From: Gari tellinella
Lineage: Eukaryota > Mollusca > Bivalvia > Cardiida > Psammobiidae
Direction of reading: 5' to 3'
NCBI GenBank assembly: GCA_922989275.2
Contig: OV277862.1
Location: 43,859,786-43,923,785, forward strand
DNA: 64,000 nucleotides
The notes under the pieces were generated by a model, which ran no database searches, had not been told where the DNA came from, and was given only the letters and a program-made list of their open reading frames with translations. Shown one piece after another: positions 21,404-31,890 of the stretch; positions within the stretch are counted from its first letter, which is position 1; each line of letters opens with the position of its first letter. The position numbers were made by a program, and so were the translations under genes.

Positions 21404-21487
21404 TTCGTGCCCCAGCCCCCAACAATTTTGCAATTAATGTTTACCAGGCAAATTCCTTTTTATTTGGTCTATAGATAAACGCCACGA

Positions 21488-21606
21488 CTTATATAGGAAA
21501 ACCCTTAAAAATCTTTTTATAGCTATATATATCACAATATTGTCTTGCCCAGTCAGCTTAGATACAATGTTCTCAGGTGAGCGACTTGTGAGCCATGGTC
21601 CTCTTG
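21488..21606 (+). mobile_element. 3' end of the TAGCTCACC element
   Basis: ACTTATATAGGAAAACCC through CTCAGGTGAGCGACTTGTG and CCTCTTG matches 11870-11991 closely. The rest of the element is absent. Confidence 0.75.
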
Positions 21607-21974
21607 TCCTTCTTACGTTCCTGATTGAAGAGGAGGTTGTGACAGAGGGGTCATCTAATCTGGTACTTTTGTTATCTTAATGCCCATCAACGGATGCAAC
21701 TTTTTACATTTTTATCTGTAGAACAGAGTTCACAATTGAACATCGTTGTTGGAAAACCATCATATTTAAAATATGCATATAGCCTAATGGGATAATACAT
21801 GCATAGTACACACCGATTTGCACAAACGTACAGTATGTGGAATGTAACTTAATGATTAACGTTAATACTGCCGAGTGTTGACCATTGGAAGCAATACTGT
21901 ACAGTTGTTGCTCCAAATAACACAGCTTCATTGTTGGCGTCTGCCTGTTTGTATGCCCCACATGTAGTACATAT

Positions 21975-22080
21975 ATACTTTGTCTAGCTAACTTCTCCTA
22001 CACTTTTCAAGCTACAACCTTATAACTTGGCAGAGTGTTTGCACATATACAGTATAGATGTGCATGTGGACTTAAAGTCA
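21975..22080 (+). repeat. Interspersed repeat, also at 46548-46650 inverted
   Basis: ACAACCTTATAACTTGGCAG and GAGTGTTTGCACATATAC match the reverse complement of the 46.6-kb copy. Family unknown. Confidence 0.55.
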
Positions 22081-22140
22081 AATTGGGGGAGGGAGGCATC
22101 ATATTTGTCTTACAGAAAATATGCCTATCATCTTATTATA

Positions 22141-22354
22141 CAGTAAAAACTCTCTAATACAACCATTAAAACAAAGGCTAATTGATTGTGAAAAGACAGT
22201 TGACAATTAACCTATGGCAAGGTAGTACTAAAACAAAAAACTCTTTTAGGAGCTTTCTGTTTTACCGTCACCTTGCTATATATATAAGAAATCACCTATC
22301 GTAAACATCTAACAATGCACACAATATTGTGGACGTAATAGAGATACTTTACTG
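22141..22354 (+). mobile_element. Family D MITE (TA duplication)
   Basis: TA at 22139-22140 and 22355-22356. The ends are CAGTAAAAACTCTCTAATAC and TAATAGAGATACTTTACTG. The cassette I hairpin is mutated but recognisable. Confidence 0.8.
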
Positions 22355-22817
22355 TACTCTAGGCCAAGGTAACAGTTTAGTTTCAATTTAGGGGTCTGTG
22401 TTTGTTACCAGCAGGCGTTATCAGTATGTGAGCCTTTTACCATTTGTCAAAAAGTGTAGATATTGATTGACCTCAAATATTAAAAACTGGCAGCTGATCT
22501 GAAATGTTATTATTCTCAGATTCATGAGTCCCAGTTTCTTTTTGCATGGTTCAAATTGAAAAAATCAAAAACCTTTTCAAAATAAAGTTGTGTTTATTTC
22601 GTATACGTTTTCCGAGTGCTTTTATACTTGAACACTCGCATATACCGTAAAAAAGAATGCGTAGTACATGTATCGGTTTTCTATCATAAATCTTTACAAG
22701 ACATACTTATAGTTTGCCGACTTTTTCATTTATTTATAAAAAATAATATGTCTCGACATTTTTTAAAATGATGCAGGCTACTGCAAGATATCTCCGTTTA
22801 AGCCATTATGTTCTGGA

Positions 22818-23025
22818 AACCATTTCCCCCCATAGCTTGTTCCTTATTTTAAAGACAGGTGGCCACTTAAAGCAGGTTGAGAGTAAAGCAGAATGCACCT
22901 TTAGTCGTTTGCTGCTTTGCTTTCAGTCTGCTTTAAGCTACCATTAACCAGGAAAATATCTTATGGTATATTACATACGTATGACTGTATAAAGTAGTAT
23001 GTTTTTCTTCAATCATAGTGAGGAA
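22818..23025 (+). mobile_element. Family A MITE, right end lost
   Basis: CATTTCCCCCCATAGCTTG, AAAGACAGGTGGCCACTTAA and a mutated cassette I hairpin at 22868-22935. Confidence 0.65.
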
Positions 23026-23738
23026 TAATTTGAAACTTGTTTGCCGGTGTCAGGATCAAAGTTCACAGTTTGCGTTTTCTCCGATATGGTTGCCGGTTAC
23101 GTTGAAAGTCCGGTGTTTGTATCGGACACTGTCTTCTACTTAGTTGTCTCCCACGTGAATGAGACCTTTTCATCCTGGTGTACCGTAGTGCAGTGATAGA
23201 CCGCCTACCTTGAACTTCTGAAAGGCAGTAGGAACAGAACAGCATGTTCGATGTCCTGAAATCAAACAAGAGACTTTGTAGCCAATCCAATACATGATTT
23301 TGTAGCGTAACCTATACATCTGAACTGTACCTCGTATAGAAACTTATACAGCTTCTGTGCAACACGTATACATACACAACGTTTACAAAAAAATGTTTTA
23401 CGGTAGAATATAAGCATCATTGAAGTATTAAATGGACCTATTCAATAGTGAAAAGCTTTTTCTTCAACATGCATAGATTATTTCTTCAATGTTTTATTTC
23501 ATAATACAAAATTTAAGCCACAAATGCATTTATAAATGAACAAAAGCTATCTGGCACATGTTAAATCACAGCAATGTATAGTATCGCCTTTTAACAGGCC
23601 TAAATGATCATGTAACCTATATAAGTGCATGTTAAATAATATATTTACACTTACCATTTGGGATTTTCAGCACTTTAGGGGCTAAAGCCCTCAATAATTC
23701 CATTTTTTCTTAGTACTTCAATGTTGTTTGTATACATG
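23026..23738. other. No gene seen
   Basis: A 75-codon minus frame at 23063-23290 has no recognisable family and no context. I do not call it a gene. Confidence 0.5.
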
Positions 23739-23949
23739 TTGTTGTAGCATATCCAATACATGTTGTCGTAGACAAACACTCCAACGTAATACCTAGTTAG
23801 CCCCCTGTGGTACTAGCGTTTACGCGTTTGTTTCAGAAAAAAACATCTTCGCCGCTGTAATCTAATTTCAGCCCGAATGACCACTCAGCCGACAATTTTA
23901 CTCCTCTAACCATTTAGCCATCTCGCCTACAATTTTGAGCACTCTGTTC

Positions 23950-24085
23950 GGACCCGTTTTGTAGAAACGTTGCAAATTGTAGTAATTACTACAACGTGCG
24001 TTACTACACTTTGCGTTGAACCTTCACAACCCGTTTTGTAGTAACGTAGCATATTGTATTAATAACTACAATGTGGCAGTTAATT
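23950..24085 (+). repeat. Two units of the GTAGTAATTACTAC repeat
   Basis: TTGTAGTAATTACTACAACG (about 23965) and a degenerate copy (about 24050), each next to CCCGTTTTGTAG, are outliers of the array at 26580-28465. Confidence 0.65.
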
Positions 24086-24529
24086 TTTAAAATACGGTAA
24101 TATAATGCCGCAGGTAATGCCACTGACTCAGAAGCTGACGTTGATATCGACGAATGTGTCGACTACAGCGCAACTACATCGGCATTATATTTAATGAAAA
24201 CGATGAGGCTGTCTACTCATGGTTGTATGTAGAACATTCTGTGTATATTATGATTAGGTATTCTTATCTCAGCCATCATGAAATAGCAGGAAATACTGCT
24301 AGTCACTGTTTTCACATATGTATTATACCAGATTTATAAAGCGCTCTTTTCACACACGTTCAAAAGAGCTTAAAACGTATAATAAATGAAACTGGTTCCG
24401 CTCAGCACCAAGTCAAATAAGGTGTATAGAGAACGTTCAGAATGTCATACACTTGATAGTATACTTATTCCTATCTCCAGTTATGGTCTAGTTCAACATT
24501 GAATTGATTAAAGAAGTCATCTAAGTAAC
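24086..24529. other. No gene seen
   Basis: A short inverted repeat GCGCTCTTTT…AAAAGAGC lies at about 24338-24369. Nothing else is recognised. Confidence 0.5.
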
Positions 24530-25225
24530 GAAAATACAGTTATTTGTGTGTATTTCGTTTTTCTCCAACCCACCCATTCATCGATTTTGACGATATTTTT
24601 TCAGTTAAGGCTATCGATCGCAACAATTCTGTCTAAAATTTGTAAACATATTGTGAACATAACATTTAGAGCCTTGATGTTAGTGGGAGAGATAATGAAT
24701 ATATTTTCGTTAATATAGGTGTTTTTGCGATAAAAGTTCATGCGTGTTTCTAATTGCTCATTAATATGCTGATTAGCTAATTAGCTAAGAAACATACTAG
24801 ACAAACAATTTGCTTTATTTAGACACCATTTGAAACTATCAATATTTAAGATTAAACAAAGATATAATACAGTAGTCTAACCTGTATTTAGTGTGTATTT
24901 TGGTCTTCCAAACCCATCCCCACCATCGCTTTGGGTGATATTTTGTCAGATAAAATTACCGATTGCGACATATTTTGGGTAAATTTGTAAATATATTGTG
25001 TACCAAACATTACAATCCTTTATGTTACTCACTGAGAGAGATATTGATCATATTTAGATTAAAATAGTTATATTTTAGGTGAAAATCAATGCATGTTTAT
25101 GTGCATAATTATGCAAATTAGCTTATTGGCTGAACATTACATCACACAAAGGACACACTCATTTGCTTAGTTTAGGCACCATTTGGAATGACGTATATTA
25201 CGATTTAGCAAAGATATAAACACTT
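24530..25225 (+). repeat. 345-bp unit duplicated in tandem
   Basis: The unit boundary GTGTGTATTT recurs at about 24546 and 24891. Shared landmarks are TTGTAAACATATTGTG/TTGTAAATATATTGTG, TTAGACACCATTTG/TTAGGCACCATTTG and AGCAAAGATATA-like ends. The units are well diverged. Confidence 0.75.
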
Positions 25226-25235
25226 TTGCAACAAA

Positions 25236-25427
25236 CAGTGGAGAAAACGTTATTCTTTCCCAATAATCGCGTTTACCCTAAAACTATTATTTTCACTGCA
25301 AACTGTTTGCCACCAAGATAAAGATGAATTATCAGACTTGTCAAAAAGTTGTATTTTTCTACGTTTTAGTGTTTTGCGTTTGCGTACGTTTGCGTTTAAA
25401 CGGGAAAGAATAACAGATTCTCCACTG
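25236..25427 (+). mobile_element. Family B MITE, hairpin cleanly deleted
   Basis: Both termini and arms match the copy at 18107. The hairpin is reduced to GCAAACTGTTTGCC, a loss of about 54 bp. Right TA at 25428-25429. Confidence 0.85.
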
Positions 25428-26009
25428 TATACTGTCTAATCATGAGGATTGCCATGGAAACGATTACATTATGCGCTTACCCGGCGACGAATTCCATCCA
25501 ACAACTAGATTTATTATTACAGTGTCTATGAAATTTCTTTTAATTCTTCGCAGAGATGATACTTTCTGTCAATTGAAAACATCTCATATGACAATAATTC
25601 AAAGTGGGAGTGTCTTTGGGCCTAGTATTATAAGCAATATATCGACATGCCTTATCTTGTTATTGCATGCTGTAGTTGTATTGGTGCTCATGTTGATTGC
25701 TACATACAGGTAGCTGAAGCTTCAATTGTCCGTTAATTGTTTTTGCAATATGAATATTATATGTCGCCACAAAAAGTATTTGTTTTGACCATGTAAATAT
25801 CGGAAAAGTGTATATAAATATATGATTCAGAATTATATTACATTCAATAAGTTAACTACAAAACGGATGAGGATAGTTCGATGTAGAATTTCGTAGCCCA
25901 GGTACTAATAGTAGTTATATTTCGCAACGTAACTACACAACGAGGTACATTATTATACTGCAAAGTAAATTCCGTACTTTTCATTGGTCAACGAGCCCTA
26001 GACATAATC
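25428..26009. other. No gene seen
   Basis: The frame at 25471-25713 is not recognised. A diverged TAGTTATATTTCGCAACG piece near 25913 resembles the GTAGTAATTACTAC repeat. Confidence 0.45.
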
Positions 26010-26041
26010 CCATGTACCCTGTGAGCTGACAGGGTACATGG
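26010..26041. repeat. Perfect 13-bp-arm hairpin
   Basis: CCATGTACCCTGT and ACAGGGTACATGG separated by GAGCTG. It could be a cruciform. Its role is unknown. Confidence 0.7.
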
Positions 26042-26579
26042 AAATGCAGCTGTTTTCAATGGCTGACAGGTCCCTGAGTCTTGATTTGCAGAAAATAAGA
26101 TGGCCGATTGCTCGACAGGTTTGAGTGCATTCAATCGTGCATCCTCCGTTTTAAGTCCATTTCGGCTAAGAACCAATCGGTGTTTCGATCTTTCAACAGT
26201 CGCATTATATCTGGGAAAGTTTGACGTCGAAGTATGCCGAGTATGCCCATTTTTCTTTTGAATAACAACCATCAGACGTGACGACATGACGTCATTCACG
26301 CTCAACGTTATCTGCTTTGACGCGATTTTGTTATAGTTTATTATGAGCGCTGTACACGACTAATTCCGAAATATTTCGTTTGAACAGTGAAAACTTTGCA
26401 GTATAATAAATTCGTTATACCTCAGCCGGGAAGAAATCCTCATGTACACTGTGAAGAAACTGTATAACTAATATTGTACACTACCAAATGTAATCAATTA
26501 TGTGATGTATATTTTTCAAATGTACCCTCTTCCAACCTTATCATTCTCATTAACTCGCATAATGTCAATATGAAACAAA
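26042..26579. other. No gene seen
   Basis: The 105-codon minus frame covering 25988-26305 resembles no family I know and lacks supporting context. TGACGTCA (CRE-like) occurs at 26286-26295. Confidence 0.4.
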
Positions 26580-27289
26580 ACCAAAATTGTTGCCGCTATT
26601 AGACACACTTGCATGCTTTATATACTTTACTTTTATTGACTGCCAACCATCTATGTAGTAATTACTATAGTGTGCAACATTACTTCAAAGCGGATCGCAA
26701 GTTTCAGTATAAATCATCATTTTACGTATTTCATATAAAAAAGCCGCACGTCGTAAAGAGCATTCTCGTACACTTATACTGTATCAATGTGAAGATTCAC
26801 TCTAAATTTCGTTTCAATAGGACACCTATGACATGTTTTATAGAATTTTACTACATTTTGAAATTTCAATGTCAACCCACTGTGTAGTAATTACTACAAC
26901 ATTCAACGTTACTACAAAGCGGGTTGTGAGGATTCAGCGCAAAGTTTAGTAATTCACTTTGTAGTAACTACAATAGGACATTAATGACATATTTTATAAA
27001 ACTTTATAACACTTTGAAATTTCGTTGTCAACCCATATTGTAATAATTACTACAATTCGCAAAGTTACTACAAAACGGGTCGCAAAGTCCGCTATAGCTC
27101 GTTTTTGGCGATATCTCCTCACAAAAGCCGTGTATCATTATTATCATTCTTGTACAATAGTATAGTATCAATTTGAAGATTTGTATAGTTGTAATATGAC
27201 ATCTATGACATGTTTTATGGAATTTTAACACACTTTGAAACTTCGCTGCAAACTAAAATTGTAGTAATATCTACAAAACTTGGTTCGCG

Positions 27290-27487
27290 ATCAAGATAAT
27301 TGTTAGAACTTTTTGGTTTGATATCAAATTTGTTGTCCCTAGAAACAGAACAAAGTTTGCTGATAGGTCAATCACTGTGGTTGGTCCAAAGTGGTGGAAC
27401 TCTCTTCCAAAAGACTTAAAATCAATCTCAAATGAAAAAGATTTCAGAAGAAATCTCAAAACATATCTATTTGAAAATGTATATTAA
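27290..27487 (+). pseudogene. LINE ORF2 C-terminal fragment (66 codons incl. stop)
   Basis: An unbroken frame reads …RTKFADRSITVVGPKWWN and SLPKDLKSISNEKDFRRNLK, then TYLFENVY and a stop at 27485-27487. The WWNSLP…LK-YLF signature is typical of the extreme C-terminus of CR1/L2/Rex1-group LINE proteins. Only this tail remains, with no start codon and no RT. It differs from the 2.7-kb LINE, which ends in a CCHC segment, so two LINE lineages are present. Confidence 0.85.
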
Positions 27488-27622
27488 GTAGAATATGAAG
27501 TGCTTTTAAAGACTGTATATAAACTGTATAGATCTATATAGACTTACTGTGTAAAGCGCAGATGAATATATTAAATAATATCTGCGCTATAGAAATGACA
27601 TTGAATTGAATTTAATTGAATT
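27290..27622 (+). mobile_element. LINE 3' end inserted in the array
   Basis: It comprises the ORF2 C-terminus (27290-27487), a short 3' UTR with a GCGCAGAT…ATCTGCGC stem (about 27556-27590), and an ATTGAATT-repeat tail to about 27622. This is the standard structure of a severely 5'-truncated LINE insertion. Confidence 0.8.
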
Positions 27623-28506
27623 TGTAAATACATTATGTGACAATTTTGAACTAAACAAACTATGGCCATAGTGGCAAATGGGCGACCCTGCTAAAGTGTT
27701 GTATATACATATAATTTCCGAGATATATAAACTATAGGACACACATATATATAGAGAAGTCTTGGTTATTTTATGCAAGTTGCATTTAGGTAGTTAACCT
27801 CATCAGTACAATTTCTAACATGTAATAATCCATATGTGTGTTATTTGCTACATGCATTTGATTTTAAAAGAAGTTGGTTTATTTTTAATCAAGAACGTAT
27901 ATACTTGCTTAGGAATGTTATTACATTTGACAACTTTACTACAAAAAAGGTCCGGATAGATTAACTCAAAGTGTAGTAACCAATAGTAAAGTATTTATTA
28001 CAATTTGCAACGTTACTACAAAACGGGTCGCAAGGTTCACACAATTTACTCATTTTAGGAGATAGTTCCTCAAAAAGGCCGTCTATCGTAATCATATTTC
28101 TTTTACACTCGCAAACTATTAATATAAAGATTTACTCAAAATTTCGTTGCAAGTAGACACACATGTTGTTTTTAAGAACTTTTCTACACTTTGAAATACA
28201 ACAATCAGCCCACTGTGTAGTAATTACTACCATATGCAACGTTACTACAAAACGGGTCGCACTATACATTTTTGAAGATAGCTCCTCATAAAGGCCGTGT
28301 ATCCTTATAATCTTCCTTGTACATTCGTATAGTATCATTATTCAGATTTACTCAAAGTACATTCCAATAGGACACATATGACCTGTTTTACAGAAGTTAA
28401 CTACACTTTGAAACTGAGACACCGACCCAAACTGTAGTAATAACTGCAAAATGTGTTACGTGTAACGTGGTCAAATTTTAGGTTGTAAATAATTCATGTC
28501 ATAAGT

Positions 28507-28692
28507 TTACAAACGCATTGCAATAAGATGTACAAATTTACAACTTTTCGACAAGTCTAAGTGATACTTTTAATCTGAGTGGCAAACAGTTTGGAGCCTG
28601 ATCAGACGCCGGGTTACTCCAAACTGTTTGCAATGGAATAATAGTTTTAGCATCAATGCGTTTATTAGAAAATAATAACATTTTCTCTACTG
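28507..28692 (-). mobile_element. Family B MITE, hairpin half deleted
   Basis: The arm ACAAACGCATTGCAATAAG is followed by GATCAGACGCCGGGTTACTC, after which most of the second arm is missing. The right end is TTTTCTCTACTG then TA. Confidence 0.75.
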
Positions 28693-28812
28693 TAGGCCAG
28701 GTTGCAGCGTAATGCAGGATAAAAGTAATTCAGAAGGCTAGCTCTCCATTTCAGACCCGTCACTTGAATAAAACTACTTCAGGTTAAATACTATTTAATT
28801 TTTAAGGGCTCC

Positions 28813-29051
28813 TTAACCCATTACTCCATAAATACACATTTAACGCCTTTAATTTATCCTTCAACTTCAAGAATACGCGTAGGTCATGAATATGCACCAT
28901 AAGAGAGTTTCTATATCATTACAGATGGTAGCCCAAAGCAGGCTGAAAATTAATCAGAATGCGTCTGAAGACGCATTCTGCTTTTCTTTCAGCATGCTTA
29001 AAGTGATGACTTGTCTTCGAAACTAAAACATGCTGTAGGATAAAGGGTTAA
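28813..29051 (-). mobile_element. Family A MITE (TTAA-flanked)
   Basis: TTAA at 28813-28816 and 29048-29051. Cassette I hairpin at about 28932-29000 (apex GCGTCTGAAGACGC). Confidence 0.8.
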
Positions 29052-29490
29052 TTCGGGAATCTGTCTATACTGAATATGTTTCAAGGTCCCGAGGGACTCG
29101 GCTCTCAGAGGTTTAAATGTACTTTACGTTGTTGATCTCAAGTTATCAATAAAGTATATATGACTCACTATCTAGGAATAATAGAGAATTGATTTTATAT
29201 GACCTTCATACGTTTCAGAAGAAAGTGGAATATCATGTTATGTAGCAGTTTTATTAGACCACGTATTTCTATGGGAAACTCCTAGGGGAAAACACTTAAT
29301 ATCTACACCGCCAATGCATCTTCTGCTTTAAAGATGATATTAAGTGTTTTTTTAAGATTCAAATTTTAGGCATTTACACATTCAACCCTAGCACCGAGTA
29401 TATTCGTCATTAAGAAGTAGTGATTTTTCCGATTCCCCGATGATGTACAGGAATGTTCTAGAGCAAGATATGCACTCTCAACGCAGCGGT
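29052..29490. other. No gene seen
   Basis: It contains an inverted repeat AAAACACTTAATAT…ATATTAAGTGTTTT (29298-29351) and a 38-bp repeat ACATTCAACCCTAGC…CGTCATTAA (29378-29415). The latter also occurs at 1939-1976 and 58671-58712. Confidence 0.5.
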
Positions 29491-29492
29491 TA

Positions 29493-29736
29493 CAGTGGAG
29501 AATGTTATTCTTTCCCGTTTAAACGCAAACGTACGCAAACGCAAAACACTAAAACATAGAAAAGTACAACTTTTTGACAATTCTGATAATTCATCTTTAT
29601 CTTGGTGGCAAACAGTTTGGAGCCTGATCAGACGCCGGGTTAATCGGCGTCTGATCTGGCTCCAAACTGTTTGCAGTGAAAATAATAGTTTTAGCGTAAA
29701 CGTGTTTATTGGGAAAGAATAACAGATTCTCCACTG
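29493..29736 (-). mobile_element. Family B MITE, full length (TA duplication)
   Basis: TA at 29491-29492 and 29737-29738. All parts are present, 244 bp, with hairpin apex CCGGGTTAATCGG. Confidence 0.9.
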
Positions 29737-29769
29737 TAAGAATGAGAACATGTGAAGGGTCTGAGCCGG

Positions 29770-29978
29770 TAATTCTTTCACTGTCAATGACGCTTTAAAG
29801 CGCGTTACGCGGTGTCTGATCAGGTCAAAAACTGTTTTACACCCGTTTTGAAATTTCTTCAGTCATACTGCCTTATTTTAATTTTGAAACGACATTGCAG
29901 ACAACAAAATTAAAGTAGATGACAATGAAGTGGTGAAAGGGTTACATTATCTCGAATAAATTGAGCATGGAAGGGTTA
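29770..29978 (+). mobile_element. Family C MITE, first hairpin arm lost
   Basis: TTCTTTCACTGTCAATGACG, one arm of the hairpin, TTCTTCAGTCATACTGCC, and two successive right ends (GTGAAAGGGTTA and GGAAGGGTTAA). Confidence 0.65.
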
Positions 29979-30194
29979 ACAGTGCTCACTATTGGTCAAG
30001 ATGACCGGCCCAATGATCAGGAGAGTGAATACACAATCTACTGAACGGTCATTCGGGCTGAAAGAGGACTATAACTTGGTCCTTTACTTTTCTATACTCT
30101 AGCAAATGGTAGCTCAAAGCTGGATGAAAATAAAGCAGATTGTGGCGCCCAGTCTTCACAACTACAAACATGATATCGGACAAAGGGTAATGCA

Positions 30195-30270
30195 GTTACG
30201 CTTAGCCGCGTTTTAACTTTGAAATACTGGTAAGTTAAACTAAAGCAAGTTCGAGATAATAAAGGTTCGT
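30195..30270 (+). mobile_element. Family T fragment
   Basis: TTAGCCGCGTTTTAACTTTG, then GAAATACTGGTAAGTT and GCAAGTTCGAGATA, match the right half of family T. A cassette I scrap (30105-30145) precedes it. Confidence 0.55.
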
Positions 30271-30325
30271 GTGTAAAGTCAAAATTTGTATTTATCTTGT
30301 TTTCCGTACAGTTATTTAAACTATG

Positions 30326-30800
30326 CAGATTATATAGAGGATAAATTTTTTTTTCAGCATAAGATAGAAATTTAATCCATTGAGTGAACATCAGACGTTA
30401 TATTTTCACGAGTGGCGAAGCCACGAGTGAAAATATAACGTCTGATGCTCACTCAATGGATTAAATTTGATCTTATACTGAAAAAATACAATTTATTCTA
30501 TTTATTTATGCTTTTAAGCCACTTTTTAAACGAAATTGTTCGACAATTGAGAAAGCGAAAGTAAATGATTTTACCCCGTGTTGAGCCCAACTTTATATCG
30601 AACACATTTTCGAAACAGTTTCCCGTACGATGACGTCACTTATCTATTGATTTGACGTCATCCGAATTACTTCGTTGCTCCCGAGTTTGGATTCGTGTTC
30701 TTCCGGTGAGTAGTTCGCGACCAATCGGACTGCCGGAATTTAACGATAAGACACGATTGACTAAGATTCTTGGGGAGTCCTACGGGGTAAATTCATAATA
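30326..30800 (+). mobile_element. Foldback element, copy 1 of a 475-bp direct duplication
   Basis: A near-perfect palindrome (30326-30510, centre 30418) has arms including ATTTAATCCATTGAGTGAAC and GACGTTATATTTTCACGAG and an apex GGC-GAA-GCC. It is followed by 290 bp of non-palindromic sequence containing TGACGTCA-type motifs. The whole block recurs at 31891-32365. Confidence 0.8.
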
Positions 30801-30826
30801 CGGAAAAAAGGCTTGCCTTTTTTCCG
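30801..30826. repeat. 26-bp palindrome
   Basis: CGGAAAAAAGG-CTTG-CCTTTTTTCCG, lying directly after the foldback block. Confidence 0.7.
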
Positions 30827-31277
30827 TTCTTAAGTAATGCGTGATAAAATCAAAGGTATTCCAATTCTATTCAATCACTGACAGACTTTGAAAAGTGTTT
30901 GATTTGCGCGTGAATAATTTCCTCAAAACTAGGCAACTACAAAACATGGGGGCTGACATCTTGGATGATGACGTCACGGCTTTTACGAAGAGTTGTGCGT
31001 GACGTTTCGGGATTCCCGATTTCGGTGATATTTTTAAACCAGTTTAAGAATGAATAACCCACAACACTCACTTGTACTGATTCCTCCAAAATGACAAAAT
31101 TTCAAACAGTTCAATTCATACCCTTTAACGCTAAAAATGAACGTTATTTGCAAAAAGCTACTTCTCAATCGAACCGATAAAAATAACGGATTTACCAACA
31201 CGTCATCAATATAAATAATGACGTCATTATTGGTGGTCATATGACTTCCAAAAATAGTTTCAGATTGCATTATAATA

Positions 31278-31541
31278 CAGGACTGCCATCTAATAACTTG
31301 GTTGAAATGAAAAAACCTAAGATTTCCAAATATGCATTTTTCAAGGGCGATTTTACGAATCGTACCTTTACCCAATAGCCGATTTCTAAGTTTGTTGGCA
31401 TGTGACTACTTCAAGCAGACTGGAAGTAAAGCAGAATGCGCCTAATGGCGCATTCTGCTTTACTTTCAGCGTGCTTTAAGCTACCATAACCTGGGGAAAT
31501 ATCCAGAAATTTAGGAAAAATCCGGAGAAATGGCAGCCCTG
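31278..31541 (+). mobile_element. Family Y MITE (hAT-like), ATAATA duplication
   Basis: The ends are CAGGACTGCCAT and ATGGCAGCCCTG, with ATAATA immediately on both sides. The interior includes AACCTAAGATTTCCAAAT and a family A-like core with the cassette I hairpin (about 31412-31482). The CAGGG start and a 6-bp duplication fit some hAT lineages. Confidence 0.75.
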
Positions 31542-31660
31542 ATAATATAGATGTACGGAGGAGTTTTAACTTTTAACATTGTATATACTTATATATCTAT
31601 TTGATTATTGGGTAACAACATATAGATCTTGTCCCAAACAATTTAGGTTTATAATAAAAG

Positions 31661-31743
31661 TTCGAGTCGGTTGTGTAATCCAGATCTCAGTCACGAGAGG
31701 CGTAGCCTCGAGTGTGATCTGGAATACACAACGAACTGATACA
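31661..31743. repeat. Foldback palindrome, GNA apex
   Basis: GTTGTGTAATCCAGATCT and its complement surround GAGG-C-GTA-G-CCTC. Part of the outer left arm is deleted compared with 41629-41813. Confidence 0.8.
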
Positions 31744-31810
31744 AGAGCGCTGATCACACACTGGAGATAGATCTATTCCGTTTCATTAGTACAAAGCCTA
31801 AATACATATT

Positions 31811-31890
31811 AAAAGCAATTGGTGATAATCCACTGCAGTGGATTACCAAGTGATAATCCACTGCTATTTCGTGGTAATCCACAGAAAAGC
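31811..31890 (+). repeat. GTGGTAATCCAC repeat, left of the duplicated foldback
   Basis: GGTGATAATCCACTGC and TTTCGTGGTAATCCAC, then GAAAAGCATAAATAAATAG. The same string recurs at 32367-32432 and, inverted and partial, at 45300-45345. Confidence 0.65.

Larger units (their letters stand above)
20947..23809. mobile_element. 2,863-bp TIR element with GTACT duplication
   Basis: The inverted ends start CACAGGGGGCYAACTAGG and agree for about 58 bp with three mismatches. The direct repeat GTACT at 20942-20946 and 23810-23814 is the target duplication. The interior carries a GT/G microsatellite, a fragment of the TAGCTCACC element, a D and an A MITE, and no recognisable transposase, so it is non-autonomous or gutted. 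A 5-bp duplication with CAC-initial ends is compatible with a Transib-like origin, but no protein evidence exists here. Confidence 0.75.
20752..23857 (-). mobile_element. Family B MITE split by a 2.86-kb insertion
   Basis: The left part (20752-20946) runs from CAATGGAGAAGACGTAATTC to TGGAAATATTAGTACT. The right part (23810-23857) runs GTACTAGCGTTTACGCG…CCGCTG. TA flanks both outer ends (20750-20751 and 23858-23859). The left part also holds a roughly 39-bp internal tandem duplication (ACTTTTTGTAATT…TTTATTTAAATCTG). One hairpin arm is lost. Confidence 0.8.
26580..28465 (+). repeat. Satellite-like array, unit about 215-230 bp
   Basis: The core GTAGTAATTACTAC, or variants, occurs near 26654, 26883, 27036, 27258, 27985, 28216 and 28431. 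It is followed by AACGTTACTACAAAACGGG and then TCACTCTAAATTTCGTT-like and CCTATGACATGTTTTA blocks. The array is broken at about 27290-27940 by a LINE tail and unrelated sequence. Confidence 0.8.
30945..31780 (-). mobile_element. Foldback locus copy 1 (interrupted)
   Basis: Segments 30945-31277 and 31542-31743 correspond, in reverse orientation, to 41629-42262. Shared landmarks are GACTTCCA next to GGTGGTCATATG, TAATGACGTCATTA-like, and GCGTGACGTTTCGG. A family Y MITE (31278-31541) interrupts it. Confidence 0.7.

Noticed and set aside
26000..26305. A 105-codon minus-strand frame
   Set aside because: It has no recognisable family, splice context or neighbour. Length alone is not enough in 64 kb of AT-rich DNA.
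29458..29787. A 109-codon minus-strand frame
   Set aside because: It coincides with a family B MITE (29493-29736). The opposite strand is also open, as expected for a palindrome.
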